A stretch of 32,523 nucleotides of DNA, taken from positions 1 through 32,523 of the forward strand of contig NZ_JAWRCU010000031.1 of the NCBI RefSeq assembly GCF_033542235.1, read 5' to 3'. The notes under the pieces are model-generated. The model was not told the origin of the DNA. It made no database searches and saw nothing but the letters and a program-made list of their open reading frames with translations. The position numbers and the translations under genes are program-made. Position 1 is the first letter of the stretch, and each line of letters starts with the position of its first letter. This document shows, piece after piece, positions 1 to 7,737 of the stretch. Source of the DNA: JAWRCU01 sp033542235 (lineage in GTDB: Bacteria > Pseudomonadota > Alphaproteobacteria > Rhizobiales > Rhizobiaceae).

Positions 1-2
1 CC

Positions 3-101
3 GCCGGCTACAACTTCCGCCGCCTCATCCGCTGGCTCAGTCTTTTGCTGTGCCTGATGCTGGCTGCCTTCAGCACTCAGCTTCGCCTCGTATCAACGTG
101 A
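3..101 (+). CDS. IS5-family transposase, C-terminal fragment (cut by window edge)
   Basis: An open frame runs from the left edge to a TGA at 99-101 and encodes 32 residues. It begins AGYNFRRLIRWL and continues into a leucine-rich hydrophobic tail. The G-YN-RR-L-WL pattern followed by such a tail is typical of the last residues of IS5-group DDE transposases. The catalytic part lies outside the window, so it cannot be judged whether the copy is intact. A truncated palindromic repeat starts about 23 bases downstream, suggesting that the insertion sequence ends near 123. The call rests on a short but characteristic tail. Confidence 0.6.
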   Translation, partial: AGYNFRRLIRWLSLLLCLMLAAFSTQLRLVST

Positions 102-123
102 AATCGCAATAGTTCACGGTCGA

Positions 124-206
124 CTAGCTGAAGCAGGCGCCCACTCCGGTTCGGCTTGGCGCGTCGGACCCCCCACCCTGAATCCCTCCCCACAAGGGGG
201 AGGGGG
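124..206. repeat. Palindromic repeat family A, truncated copy
   Basis: The core at 170-206 (CCCCCACCCTGAATCCC followed by a CCCCACAAGGGGG hairpin) differs by one base from the 37-bp arm at 11343-11379. The flank at 127-168 (GCTGAAGCAG, then CTCCGG-TCGGCTTGGCGCG) also resembles the reverse complement of 11272-11320, the interior of the complete element. Only one arm and part of the interior are present, so this is half of a family A element. The missing half would lie where the transposase fragment now sits. Confidence 0.7.
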
Positions 207-234
207 GCACCAGCGCCGCGCCTTTAACGCATTG

Positions 235-909
235 TCACCAGACCAGCGGGATCAACCGGTAGCGTACTCGCGCTGCGTAGTCGCCATAGCCTTGCAAGCC
301 GCCGCGCAACGCCTTCTCCTCGATGTGGATTCGAATGACCAGCAGGACGACGAACACCAGCACGGTTGCCAGCCCCAACCAGGACCCGAGCAACAATGCG
401 GTGCCGATGAAGAAGAGGACGGCTCCGGCATACATGGGATGGCGGACATAGCTATAAGGGCCGGTCGTGATGACTTGCTGGCCGCGGCTCTCCTGGATTT
501 TCACAACTGGTGCGGCAAAGCTGTTTTCCAGCATCGTGCGAGAGGAGATCCAGATCGAAAGCAGTAGAAGAAACGCGCCGACCAACTGAAGCCATGCTGG
601 CACGGCTGTCCAGCCAAAACGGACGTCGAGCCCCATGAGCGCCAACCAGGCGAAGACGGCAAGGAGGAGCACGCTGAGCAGCACCTTGTCTGCGACGGGC
701 TGGTCCTTCTGGATCGGCGAGCCCAACCGTTCGTTCATGAGTCCGGGATTGCGGCTAGCCAGCCATGCGCCCAGGGTGAAGCTCAGCGCCACCATCAATG
801 CTAGAAACGCCCATGCGCCCGGCCAATTCAGCGTTCCTGCCGACAGGAAGAGCACTGCGCCCATGATCCCGAACCACAGGATCGTTTGGACAATCAGCCT
901 CGCAACCAT
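235..909 (-). CDS. Isoprenylcysteine carboxyl methyltransferase-like membrane protein
   Basis: The 224-residue protein has about five hydrophobic segments. Near residues 150-163 it carries GPYSYVRHPMYAG, the signature of the ICMT/PEMT-like integral membrane methyltransferases, which bind S-adenosylmethionine. Close to the C-terminus it has EEKAL followed by GYGDYAARVRYRLIP, the second conserved block of the family. The length is usual for bacterial members. The ATG at 909 is preceded by GGAAGG at suitable spacing. Bacterial relatives are broadly called isoprenylcysteine methyltransferases, but bacteria usually lack prenylated CaaX proteins, so the true acceptor is unknown. It stands alone: the next gene on this strand is separated by a repeat-filled gap. 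Confidence 0.85.
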   Translation of the reverse strand: MVARLIVQTILWFGIMGAVLFLSAGTLNWPGAWAFLALMVALSFTLGAWLASRNPGLMNERLGSPIQKDQPVADKVLLSVLLLAVFAWLALMGLDVRFGWTAVPAWLQLVGAFLLLLSIWISSRTMLENSFAAPVVKIQESRGQQVITTGPYSYVRHPMYAGAVLFFIGTALLLGSWLGLATVLVFVVLLVIRIHIEEKALRGGLQGYGDYAARVRYRLIPLVW

Positions 910-1037
910 GGGCCCACCTTCCGCAAACGATCCCGCCTGGCAGCATTTGCCCTTTTGAATGCTGGTCTAAGATATCGACCGAGGGGCTGAAATTTCAATG
1001 CGGGGGCGCATCGCGGAGCCTTCTGCTTTATTGTTGG

Positions 1038-1210
1038 CGCTGCCCCTCACCCATACCCTCTCCCCGTGAAGGACGGGGAAAGGGGGTCGTCATCGTCGCG
1101 CTCAACCTTCTCCGCAGTCGAATGGCTCTGCATGGGGAGGGTGAAGCGCCAACGTCGAAGTTCCCCTCTCCCCGTCCTTTACGGGGAGAGGGTAAGGGTG
1201 AGGGGCAGCG
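1038..1210. repeat. Palindromic repeat family B, intergenic copy
   Basis: The 173-bp element is bounded by CGCTGCCCCT at 1038 and its exact complement AGGGGCAGCG ending at 1210. The outer arms (CTCACCC-TACCCTCTCCCCG) pair with CGGGGAGAGGGTAAGGGTGAG, and shorter hairpins are nested inside. It fills most of the gap between the gguC end (1268) and the methyltransferase start (909). No gene is supported in that gap. A second copy lies inside a coding sequence at 20682-20789. Confidence 0.85.
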
Positions 1211-1267
1211 ACCTCAGGCGAACTGCAGAACGCTCCAGCCGGCCGAGCCGGCCTTGCGCCGCAGACA

Positions 1268-2260
1268 CTACAGCCCCCGCACCTCGAAAGGCTGTGGCTC
1301 GGCAAGCGCGAGCGGGTTGAGCAGCGGCAGGCCGAAATCGGGCGCTTCGATCTCGAATACGTCGCCGGCTTCCGTCTTGATCCCATCTGCGAAGGAGAGC
1401 GTGGCCGTCCCGAACATATGGACATGCACGTCGCCCGGCTGGCGGAACAGTCCGTACTTGAAATGATGGTGCTCGAGATTGGCGATCGTGTGCGACATGT
1501 TCGCCTCGCCGGAGAGGAACGGCTTCTCCCAGATCGTGTTGCCGTCGCGCAGGATGCGCGAGGTGCCGCGGATGTCCTCGGGCAATGCGCCCACCAGGAT
1601 CTCCGGTCCGAAGGAGGCGTTGCGAAGCTTGGAGTGGGCAAGCCAAAGATAGTTCACCCGCTCGGTGACGTGGTCGGAGAACTCGTTGGAGAGCGCAAAG
1701 CCGACGCGGAAGGGCGTGCCGTCGTCGCCGATCACATAGATGCCGGCGATCTCCGGCTCCTCGCCGGAGTCCTTGGCAAAATTCGGCGAGACCAGCGGCT
1801 GGCCGGGCGCGACGGCGAAGGCGCCGTTGCCCTTGTAGAACCATTCCGGCTGCACGCCGACTTCACCCCCGGTCGGCTTGCCGCCTTCAAGGCCCATGCG
1901 GAACATTTTCATGGAATCGGTGAGGTTCTCTTCCCCGTCCGATGCGAGCTTCTTGTGCATGGAATCGCGGGTTGCCGCGGAGCCGAGATGGGTGAGGCCC
2001 GTGCCCGTGAGGTGCAGATGCGCCGGATCGGGATGGCTGATCGGCGTGCGCAGGCGGCCCTCGGCATAGGCGGCCGCAAGGTCGACCGTCTCACCGAGCC
2101 CGATCTCGTCGATGACGCCGTCGAGCGTCTTTCCCGCGCGTGCCGCTGCTAGCGCCAGCGCGTACACGGTGGTTTGGCCGTTCAGCAACCAGGTGCCGCG
2201 CTCGAGGCGCACCGCGACTCGGGTCACCCCATTGGCGTCCGTCAGTTCGGAAATCAGCAT
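1268..2260 (-). CDS. gguC: GguC, AraD1-type FAH-family protein of the chvE-ggu operon
   Basis: The 330-residue cytoplasmic protein belongs to the fumarylacetoacetate-hydrolase-like AraD1/GguC family. The recognisable family features are HLHLTGTGLTHLGSA near residues 80-95, the central GNGAFAVAPGQPL block, the VGFALSNEFSDHVTE metal-site region and GDVHVHMFGTATLSFADG near the C-terminus. AraD1 relatives are associated with non-phosphorylative sugar-acid breakdown, so a role in processing sugars imported by ChvE-GguAB is plausible but inferred. I chose ATG 2260 because GGAGG lies 4 bases upstream; a TTG at 2275 overlapping the gguB stop is the alternative. It is the last gene of the operon. Confidence 0.85.
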   Translation of the reverse strand: MLISELTDANGVTRVAVRLERGTWLLNGQTTVYALALAAARAGKTLDGVIDEIGLGETVDLAAAYAEGRLRTPISHPDPAHLHLTGTGLTHLGSAATRDSMHKKLASDGEENLTDSMKMFRMGLEGGKPTGGEVGVQPEWFYKGNGAFAVAPGQPLVSPNFAKDSGEEPEIAGIYVIGDDGTPFRVGFALSNEFSDHVTERVNYLWLAHSKLRNASFGPEILVGALPEDIRGTSRILRDGNTIWEKPFLSGEANMSHTIANLEHHHFKYGLFRQPGDVHVHMFGTATLSFADGIKTEAGDVFEIEAPDFGLPLLNPLALAEPQPFEVRGL

Positions 2261-2271
2261 CTCGCCTCCGC

Positions 2272-3567
2272 TCAACCCTTGTTGTTCTTGTTGTAGACGT
2301 CGAAGACGACCGCGCCGAGCAGCACGAGCCCCTTGACCACCTGCTGCCAGTCGACGTTGACGCCCATGATGGACATCCCGTTGTTCATCACGCCCATGAT
2401 GAAGCCGCCGACGACCGAGCCTGCCACGTGGCCGACGCCGCCCATCGCCGACGCGCCGCCGATGAAGACCGCTGCGATGACGTCGAGCTCGCTGCCAAGG
2501 CCCGCCGCCGGCACCGCCTGGCCCAGCCGAGCTGCGATGATCAATCCGCCCAGCGCAGAGAGCACGCCCATATTCGTGAAGACGATGAGGGTGAGCCTCT
2601 CGGTGTTGATGCCTGAGAGCTGTGCGGCCTTGGGGTTGCCGCCCATGGCGTAGACCCTGCGCCCGACCACCATCTTCCTGGTGACGAACACGAACAGCGA
2701 GATCAGCAGGCCCATCACCACGAGCACGATCGGCAGGCCCTTATAGGTCGCGAACTGATAGATGAGGAAAAGAGCGAGCGCTCCGACCACCGCCGTCTTG
2801 ACCGCGAACAGCGCAAAGGGCTCGGCGCGATAGCCGTGTTTCTCGCGGATGCGGCGCGCGAGCAGCCCGAAATAGATGTAGGCGGCGACGCCCAGTATAC
2901 CGATCACGACGGTGGTCATGTGCAGCACGACGCCGCTGCCCACGATGGTCTTGCCGGCCGCGTTCACAGTCGGCGCGACCAGCGTCAGCGGCCCGATGAC
3001 GTCTGGAATGAAGCCGGAGCTAAGCTGCTTGAAGGAATCCGGGAGTGGACCGACCGAGGAGCCACCGCCGAGCAGCGCCTGGCACATGCCGCGGAAAATC
3101 AGCATGCCGGCCAGCGTGACGATGAAGCTCGGTATTCTATGGTAGGCTATCCAGTAGCCCTGTGCCGCCCCGATCGCCGCGCCGACGATGATGCAGATGA
3201 TCGAAACCACCAGCGGATTGCTGAAGAAGCCGAGCGGCCAGATCACCATCATCATCGCCGCCAGCGCGCCGATGAAGCCCGCGACCGAGCCGACGCTGAG
3301 GTCGATATGGCCGGACACGATCACCAGCAGCATGCCGAGCGCCATGATGATGATGAAGCTGTTCTGCTGGACCAGGTTGCTGAGGTTCACCGGTTTGAAC
3401 AGCGTTCCATCCGTGGTGTACTGGAAGAACAGCATGATTATGATAAGGGCCAGGACGAGCCCGTATTCGCGCAGATTGCCGACGACTTCCGAAACCGCGT
3501 AGCGCGGTCCCGTTTGGACATCCTCGGCGACGCCGCTCTTGGGCGTGGGAACAGTTTCGGTGCTCAT
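2272..3567 (-). CDS. gguB: GguB, sugar ABC transporter permease
   Basis: The 431-residue inner-membrane permease is of the RbsC/XylH/MmsB type, with about ten or more hydrophobic segments. The N-terminal 30 residues are soluble. Family landmarks include GMLLVIVSGHIDLSVGSVAG near residue 80, GMLIFRG, VGRRVYAMGGNPKAAQLSGI (the EAA-like coupling region for the ATPase) and ASAMGGVGHVAGSVVGG. Its length exceeds simple RbsC permeases and matches XylH-like ones. The ATG overlaps the gguA stop by four bases (ATGA), and its own stop is 11 bases from the gguC ATG. It forms the transport channel with GguA and ChvE for monosaccharides such as arabinose, galactose, glucose and xylose (family knowledge). 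Confidence 0.9.
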   Translation of the reverse strand: MSTETVPTPKSGVAEDVQTGPRYAVSEVVGNLREYGLVLALIIIMLFFQYTTDGTLFKPVNLSNLVQQNSFIIIMALGMLLVIVSGHIDLSVGSVAGFIGALAAMMMVIWPLGFFSNPLVVSIICIIVGAAIGAAQGYWIAYHRIPSFIVTLAGMLIFRGMCQALLGGGSSVGPLPDSFKQLSSGFIPDVIGPLTLVAPTVNAAGKTIVGSGVVLHMTTVVIGILGVAAYIYFGLLARRIREKHGYRAEPFALFAVKTAVVGALALFLIYQFATYKGLPIVLVVMGLLISLFVFVTRKMVVGRRVYAMGGNPKAAQLSGINTERLTLIVFTNMGVLSALGGLIIAARLGQAVPAAGLGSELDVIAAVFIGGASAMGGVGHVAGSVVGGFIMGVMNNGMSIMGVNVDWQQVVKGLVLLGAVVFDVYNKNNKG

Positions 3568-5096
3568 GCTACTTTTGCCTCTCCGCGAACGATGGCGCGC
3601 ATGATCTTCTCCTGGCTGGCGTCGCTCGCCGCCATTTCGCCGACGATGCGACCTTCGCTCATCACGTAGATTCGATCGGTTATGCCGAGCAGTTCGGGCA
3701 TTTCCGACGAGATCACGATCACCGCTTTGCCTTCTGCGGCGAGCTGTCCGATGATCGTGTAGATTTCATATTTGGCGCCGACGTCGATGCCGCGCGTGGG
3801 CTCGTCGAGGATCAGCACGTCGGGGTTCGCAAAAAGCCACTTGCTCAGCACCACCTTCTGCTGATTGCCGCCCGAAAGATTGCCGGTTTTCTGATAGGCG
3901 CTGGACGAGCGGATGTTCGTCCTTTTTCGGTAGTCGTTGGCAACCCTGAGCTCGCGAAGGTCGTCGACGACGCCGCGACGCGACACGCCCTTCATGTTCG
4001 CAAGGCTGATGTTGTGCTTGATATGGTCGATGAGGTTCAGCCCGTAGGTCTTGCGGTCCTCGGTGGCGTAGGCGATGCCGCTTTCCACGGTGCGGGCCAC
4101 GGTGGAGGTATCGACCTTCTTGCCGTGAAGCCACACCTCGCCGCTGATCTTGGTGCCGTAGCTGCGACCGAAAATGCTCATGGCGAATTCGGTGCGGCCG
4201 GCACCCATGAGCCCGGCGATGCCGACGACCTCGCCCTTCTTCACTTGCAGGTTGATACCTTTGATCACTTGCCGGTCGGGATGGAGCGGATGGTAAACTA
4301 CCCAGTTCTTCACCTCGAAGATCGTCTCGCCGATGTTCGGCTCACGCGTCGGATAGCGGTCTTCCAGCGAGCGGCCGACCATCGACGTGATGATCCGGTC
4401 CTCGTCGATCTCGTCCTTGGCGAGCGTCTCGATGGTTTGCCCGTCGCGCAGAATAGTGACGTGGTCGGCAACGCGGCTGACTTCGTTGAGCTTGTGCGAG
4501 ATGAGGATCGAGGTGATGCCCTGGCGCTTGAACTCGAGAAGCAGGTCGAGCAGTGCCTGGCTGTCCTTCTCCGAAAGGCTGGCCGTCGGCTCGTCGAGAA
4601 TGAGAAGCTGCACTTCCTTGGAGAGAGCCTTGGCGATCTCGACCAGCTGCTGCTTGCCGACTCCGATATTGGTGATGAGGGTCTTGGGATCCTCGCTGAG
4701 GCCGACCTTCTTCAGGAGGACCCGGGTCCTCGCCTCGTTGGCATGCCAGTCGATCACGCCGTGCTTTGCCTGTTCGTTGCCGAGAAAGATGTTCTCGGCA
4801 ATCGACAGCATAGGTACGAGCGCCAGTTCCTGGTGGATGATGACGATACCGAGCTTCTCGCTGTCATGGATGCCTTTGAAATGCACATCCTGCCCGCGAT
4901 AGGTGATCGTGCCGTCATAGGTGCCGGTGGGATAGACCCCGGACAGAACCTTCATCAGCGTCGACTTGCCAGCGCCGTTCTCGCCGACAATGGCATGGAT
5001 CTCGCCGTCTTCGACACTCAGATTGACGTTCGAGAGCGCCTTGACGCCTGGGAAGGTCTTGATGATGCCGCGCATCTCGAGGATGGTCGATGCCAT
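3564..5096 (-). CDS. gguA: GguA, sugar ABC transporter ATP-binding protein (double NBD)
   Basis: The 510-residue cytoplasmic ATPase has two tandem nucleotide-binding domains, as in XylG/MglA/RbsA. The first has Walker A GENGAGKST at about 38-46 and Walker B LLILDEPTASL. The second has the degenerate Walker A GLMGAGRTE, signature LSGGNQQK and Walker B VLILDEPTRGID. The degenerate second P-loop is normal for this family. An upstream in-frame start at 5177 would add 27 residues that overlap the terminator hairpin. I prefer ATG 5096, which begins MASTILEMRG and has AAGAGGA upstream. It is translationally coupled to gguB and lies 110 bp after chvE. Confidence 0.92.
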   Translation of the reverse strand: MASTILEMRGIIKTFPGVKALSNVNLSVEDGEIHAIVGENGAGKSTLMKVLSGVYPTGTYDGTITYRGQDVHFKGIHDSEKLGIVIIHQELALVPMLSIAENIFLGNEQAKHGVIDWHANEARTRVLLKKVGLSEDPKTLITNIGVGKQQLVEIAKALSKEVQLLILDEPTASLSEKDSQALLDLLLEFKRQGITSILISHKLNEVSRVADHVTILRDGQTIETLAKDEIDEDRIITSMVGRSLEDRYPTREPNIGETIFEVKNWVVYHPLHPDRQVIKGINLQVKKGEVVGIAGLMGAGRTEFAMSIFGRSYGTKISGEVWLHGKKVDTSTVARTVESGIAYATEDRKTYGLNLIDHIKHNISLANMKGVSRRGVVDDLRELRVANDYRKRTNIRSSSAYQKTGNLSGGNQQKVVLSKWLFANPDVLILDEPTRGIDVGAKYEIYTIIGQLAAEGKAVIVISSEMPELLGITDRIYVMSEGRIVGEMAASDASQEKIMRAIVRGEAKVA

Positions 5097-5161
5097 CGCT
5101 GACTGTATTCCTCTTCGGGATAGACTGGACGGGATGAAATTAGCGGCCTTATGCGGCAACG

Positions 5162-5188
5162 AAAAGGGGCCCCGCATAGCAGGGCCCC
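5162..5188 (-). terminator. Hairpin terminator/attenuator between chvE and gguA
   Basis: Reading leftwards, GGGGCCC (5188-5182) pairs perfectly with GGGCCCC (5172-5166) around a 9-base loop and is followed by TTTTC. It sits in the 110-bp gap after the chvE stop. Such a partial terminator inside a binding-protein/transporter operon would let chvE mRNA exceed gguABC mRNA. The T-run is short, so termination is probably incomplete. Confidence 0.75.
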
Positions 5189-5206
5189 GCGCTTTCGATT
5201 TTGTGA

Positions 5207-6277
5207 TTACTTCAGCTCTTCCGGCTTGATGTAACCGGAATCGACGACGATCTTCTGGTAGTTGGTCTTGTCGACCTCGACCGGCGTCAACAGAATCGAG
5301 GGTACGACCTTGACGTCGTTGTTGTAGGTCTTTTCGTCGAGGCCTTCCGGCTTGCCGCCCGACAGGACCTTGTCCGTGAGTTCGACCGTCGCCTTGGCGA
5401 GATCGCGGGTGTCCTTGAACACCGTCGAGTACTGCTCGCCCGCGATGATCGCCTTGACCGACGCGGTCTCGGCATCCTGGCCGGTGACGATCGGCCAGGG
5501 CTGATCGGCAGAGCCGTAGCCAACGGCGCGCAGCGACGCGATGATGCCGCGCGACAGACCGTCATAGGGAGCGAGCACGCCGTCGACGCGGCTGCCGTCA
5601 GAGTAGTTGGCCGACAGCAGGTTGTCCATGCGGGCCTGAGCGGTCGCGGCGAGCCAGCGCAGCGTGCCGACCTTGTCCATGCCCATCTGGCCGGACTTGA
5701 TCTTGATCGTGCCGTTATCGATCAGCGGCTGCAGCACGCTCATGGCGCCGTTGTAGAAGAAGAAGGCGTTGTTGTCGTCCGGCGAACCGCCGAAAAGCTC
5801 GACGTTCCACGGCTTGGTGTCGGGGAAGCGTTCCTTGAGCCCCTTGACGAGCGAATTGGCCTGGAGCACGCCGACGCCGAAATTGTCGAACGTCGTGTAG
5901 TAGTCGACGTTCGGCGTCTTCTTGATCAGGCGGTCATAGGCGATGACGACGATGCCGGCATCGGCTGCCTTCTGCAGCGCGTCAGCCATGGTCGTGCCGT
6001 CGATCGACGCGATGATCAGGGCCTTCGGGCCTTTCGTGATCTCGTTTTCCAGCTGCGCCAGCTGGTTTGCGATGTCGTCCTGCGCATATTGCAGGTCGAC
6101 GGTATAGCCTTTCGCCTCGAGCTGAGACTTGACGGCATCGCCGTCATTGATCCAGCGCTGCGAGGTCTTGGTCGGCATCAAAACGCCAACCAGCCCTTTT
6201 TCCTCGGCCTGGGCCGTAACGGTCATGGCCACGACGCCAAGCGCCGCGGCTGCGACCAATGATTTGAAGATCTTCAC
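5207..6277 (-). CDS. chvE: ChvE, periplasmic monosaccharide-binding protein
   Basis: The 356-residue precursor has a Sec signal peptide (KIFKSLVAAAALGVVAMT, predicted cut after AQA). The mature protein starts EEKGLVGVLMPTKTSQRW. The remainder is a type-1 periplasmic-binding fold with family landmarks LIIASIDGTTMADAL, AYDRLI, VELFGGSPDDNNA and VTGQDAETASVKAI. In Agrobacterium, ChvE binds several monosaccharides, serves the GguAB transporter and also signals to VirA. Here only the transport role has support. The start is the GTG at 6277, 4 bases after GGGAGAG. The long open frame extending to 7132 is antisense to gbpR and is not coding. Divergent gbpR probably controls it. Confidence 0.93.
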   Translation of the reverse strand: MKIFKSLVAAAALGVVAMTVTAQAEEKGLVGVLMPTKTSQRWINDGDAVKSQLEAKGYTVDLQYAQDDIANQLAQLENEITKGPKALIIASIDGTTMADALQKAADAGIVVIAYDRLIKKTPNVDYYTTFDNFGVGVLQANSLVKGLKERFPDTKPWNVELFGGSPDDNNAFFFYNGAMSVLQPLIDNGTIKIKSGQMGMDKVGTLRWLAATAQARMDNLLSANYSDGSRVDGVLAPYDGLSRGIIASLRAVGYGSADQPWPIVTGQDAETASVKAIIAGEQYSTVFKDTRDLAKATVELTDKVLSGGKPEGLDEKTYNNDVKVVPSILLTPVEVDKTNYQKIVVDSGYIKPEELK

Positions 6278-6460
6278 TGAACTCTCCCTTTTCTCAACAC
6301 GAAACCCGCCCCGGCGTCCAGCGCATCCGCGCAAGCCCGATTTGCAAAACAGCCACCGCGTCTGGTGTGCGTACCCTCCCAAGCCGCCGAGGCGTCTTCC
6401 GATTGAGCACACGGCACCGCCGCGCGCCGGCAACGCTCGTGGCGGGGGACGTTGGATTAG

Positions 6461-6520
6461 AATTGATATAACTGTCAAATGCGTTTTGTGACATTTGATA
6501 TGCCGGAAGTGATATATCTG
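6461..6520. promoter_or_regulatory. gbpR-chvE divergent control region with LysR-type inverted repeat
   Basis: This AT-rich patch lies in an otherwise GC-rich 304-bp gap. TGTCAAATG (6473-6481) and CATTTGATA (6492-6500) form an inverted repeat matching at 8 of 9 positions with a 10-base spacer. TTGATATAACTGTCAA (6463-6478) gives a second, nested TTGA-N8-TCAA pair. A TTGACA-like -35 for chvE (minus strand, 6480-6475) falls inside the repeat, though no good -10 follows it. For gbpR, TTGTGA at 6486 with TGATAT 18 bases later is possible. The rest of the gap, 6278-6452, is a featureless chvE leader. Confidence 0.5.
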
Positions 6521-6581
6521 CCGGTGTCCGGGGACAGTCAGGGCCGAAGGGCGGCCGAGGCGAGGGTTGGGAAGCGGCAGG

Positions 6582-7574
6582 ATGACGATTGACAGGCTCA
6601 GTGAGCAGGAAACGGAGGGCGAAAGCCTGCTGCGCGGCGGGCTGAAGCTCAGCCATATGCGCCTGATCGTCGTCCTCGACGACCATGCCAAGGTGAGCGC
6701 GGCCGCCCAGGTGCTCAACATTTCGCAGCCTGCGGCTTCCCGCATGATCGCCGAGATGGAGGACATTCTCGGGGTCAAGCTCTGCGAGCGCATGCCGCGC
6801 GGCATCGCGTTGACGCCTGCCGGCCAGGCGCTGGCGCGTCGGGCGCGCACCGTGCTCCTGGAAATGCGCGAGGCGGACCGCGAGATCTCCGACCTGAAGA
6901 GCGGCAAGGGCGGGCGCGTGTTCATTGGTTCGGTTACGGCACCTGCAATCGATCTTGCGGTGCCGGCTATCCGGCTCGTCCGAGAACGCCACCCGCGCAT
7001 CGAAATCAACATAGAGGTCGACAACAGCAACGTGCTGGCGCGCGAGCTCCTTGCCTCGCGCCACGATTTCATCCTGGCCCGCATCCCGGATGACCTCAAT
7101 CCGCGTCTCTTCGAGAGCAGGATGGTCGGCATCGAGAAGGCCTGTCTTATCGTGCGTCGCGGGCACCCGCTTCTGGCACGTCGGGCGGTGCCGATCGAAA
7201 GTCTTGCCGCCTATGACTGGGTGTTCCAACCGAGCGGCACGCTGCTGCGTCGCACGATCGAGGCGCTGTTTCTGGCCCGCAACGCGGCCTTGCCGGAGCG
7301 CATCCTCAACACGAGTTCGCTGCTGCTCACGCTGGTGATGGTGGCTCAGTCGGAGGCGATCGCGCCCGTCTCCGTGGAAGTCGCGACCTTCATCAAGGAC
7401 GAGGCGGGACTCTCCGGCGCGATAGAGATGCTGCCGATCGATTTCGAGATCACGGTGCAGCCTTACAGCCTCATCACGGCCAGGAACCGGGCGCTCTCGC
7501 CGGCCGCGCGCATGCTCTATGCCGAGATCGAAAGGAGCATGCGGCACGGCACGCCAGCTTCTGCCTCACGCTGA
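6582..7574 (+). CDS. gbpR: GbpR, LysR-family regulator of chvE
   Basis: The 330-residue LysR-type transcription factor has a winged helix-turn-helix at about residues 24-82 (VSAAAQVLNISQPAASRMIA, then LGVKLCERMPRGIALT). A type-2 periplasmic-like effector domain follows. The divergent position beside chvE matches gbpR of Agrobacterium, where it acts with sugar as an activator of chvE. That position is the main reason for the symbol. I chose ATG 6582, downstream of GGGAAGCGGCAGG; a TTG at 6567 in the same frame would add five residues. The effector sugar cannot be read from sequence. Confidence 0.85.
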   Translation: MTIDRLSEQETEGESLLRGGLKLSHMRLIVVLDDHAKVSAAAQVLNISQPAASRMIAEMEDILGVKLCERMPRGIALTPAGQALARRARTVLLEMREADREISDLKSGKGGRVFIGSVTAPAIDLAVPAIRLVRERHPRIEINIEVDNSNVLARELLASRHDFILARIPDDLNPRLFESRMVGIEKACLIVRRGHPLLARRAVPIESLAAYDWVFQPSGTLLRRTIEALFLARNAALPERILNTSSLLLTLVMVAQSEAIAPVSVEVATFIKDEAGLSGAIEMLPIDFEITVQPYSLITARNRALSPAARMLYAEIERSMRHGTPASASR

Positions 7575-7737
7575 TCTCGCTTCGCTCTTGGCCCAATCGC
7601 CGCCGGCGCGACGTGCCTTGTCATTTCAGGTGAATTTTGCCAGAAGCGCCGTTCTGCGGCTAGAATCCGTGGATTCGCCGCCAAATTGTGCGAAAAACGG
7701 TCGATCCGGCCGATTCGCGTCTCGGAAAGACCGGAAA

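Noticed and set aside
1066..1320. 84-codon frame in the gap beside gguC
   Set aside because: It is made largely of translated palindromic repeat and overlaps the gguC 3' end on the other strand.
4014..5102. 362-codon plus-strand frame
   Set aside because: It is the antisense of gguA, which has all expected ATPase motifs.
6278..7132. N-terminal extension of the chvE frame
   Set aside because: It covers the promoter region and is antisense to gbpR; ChvE has a clear signal peptide starting at the GTG at 6277.
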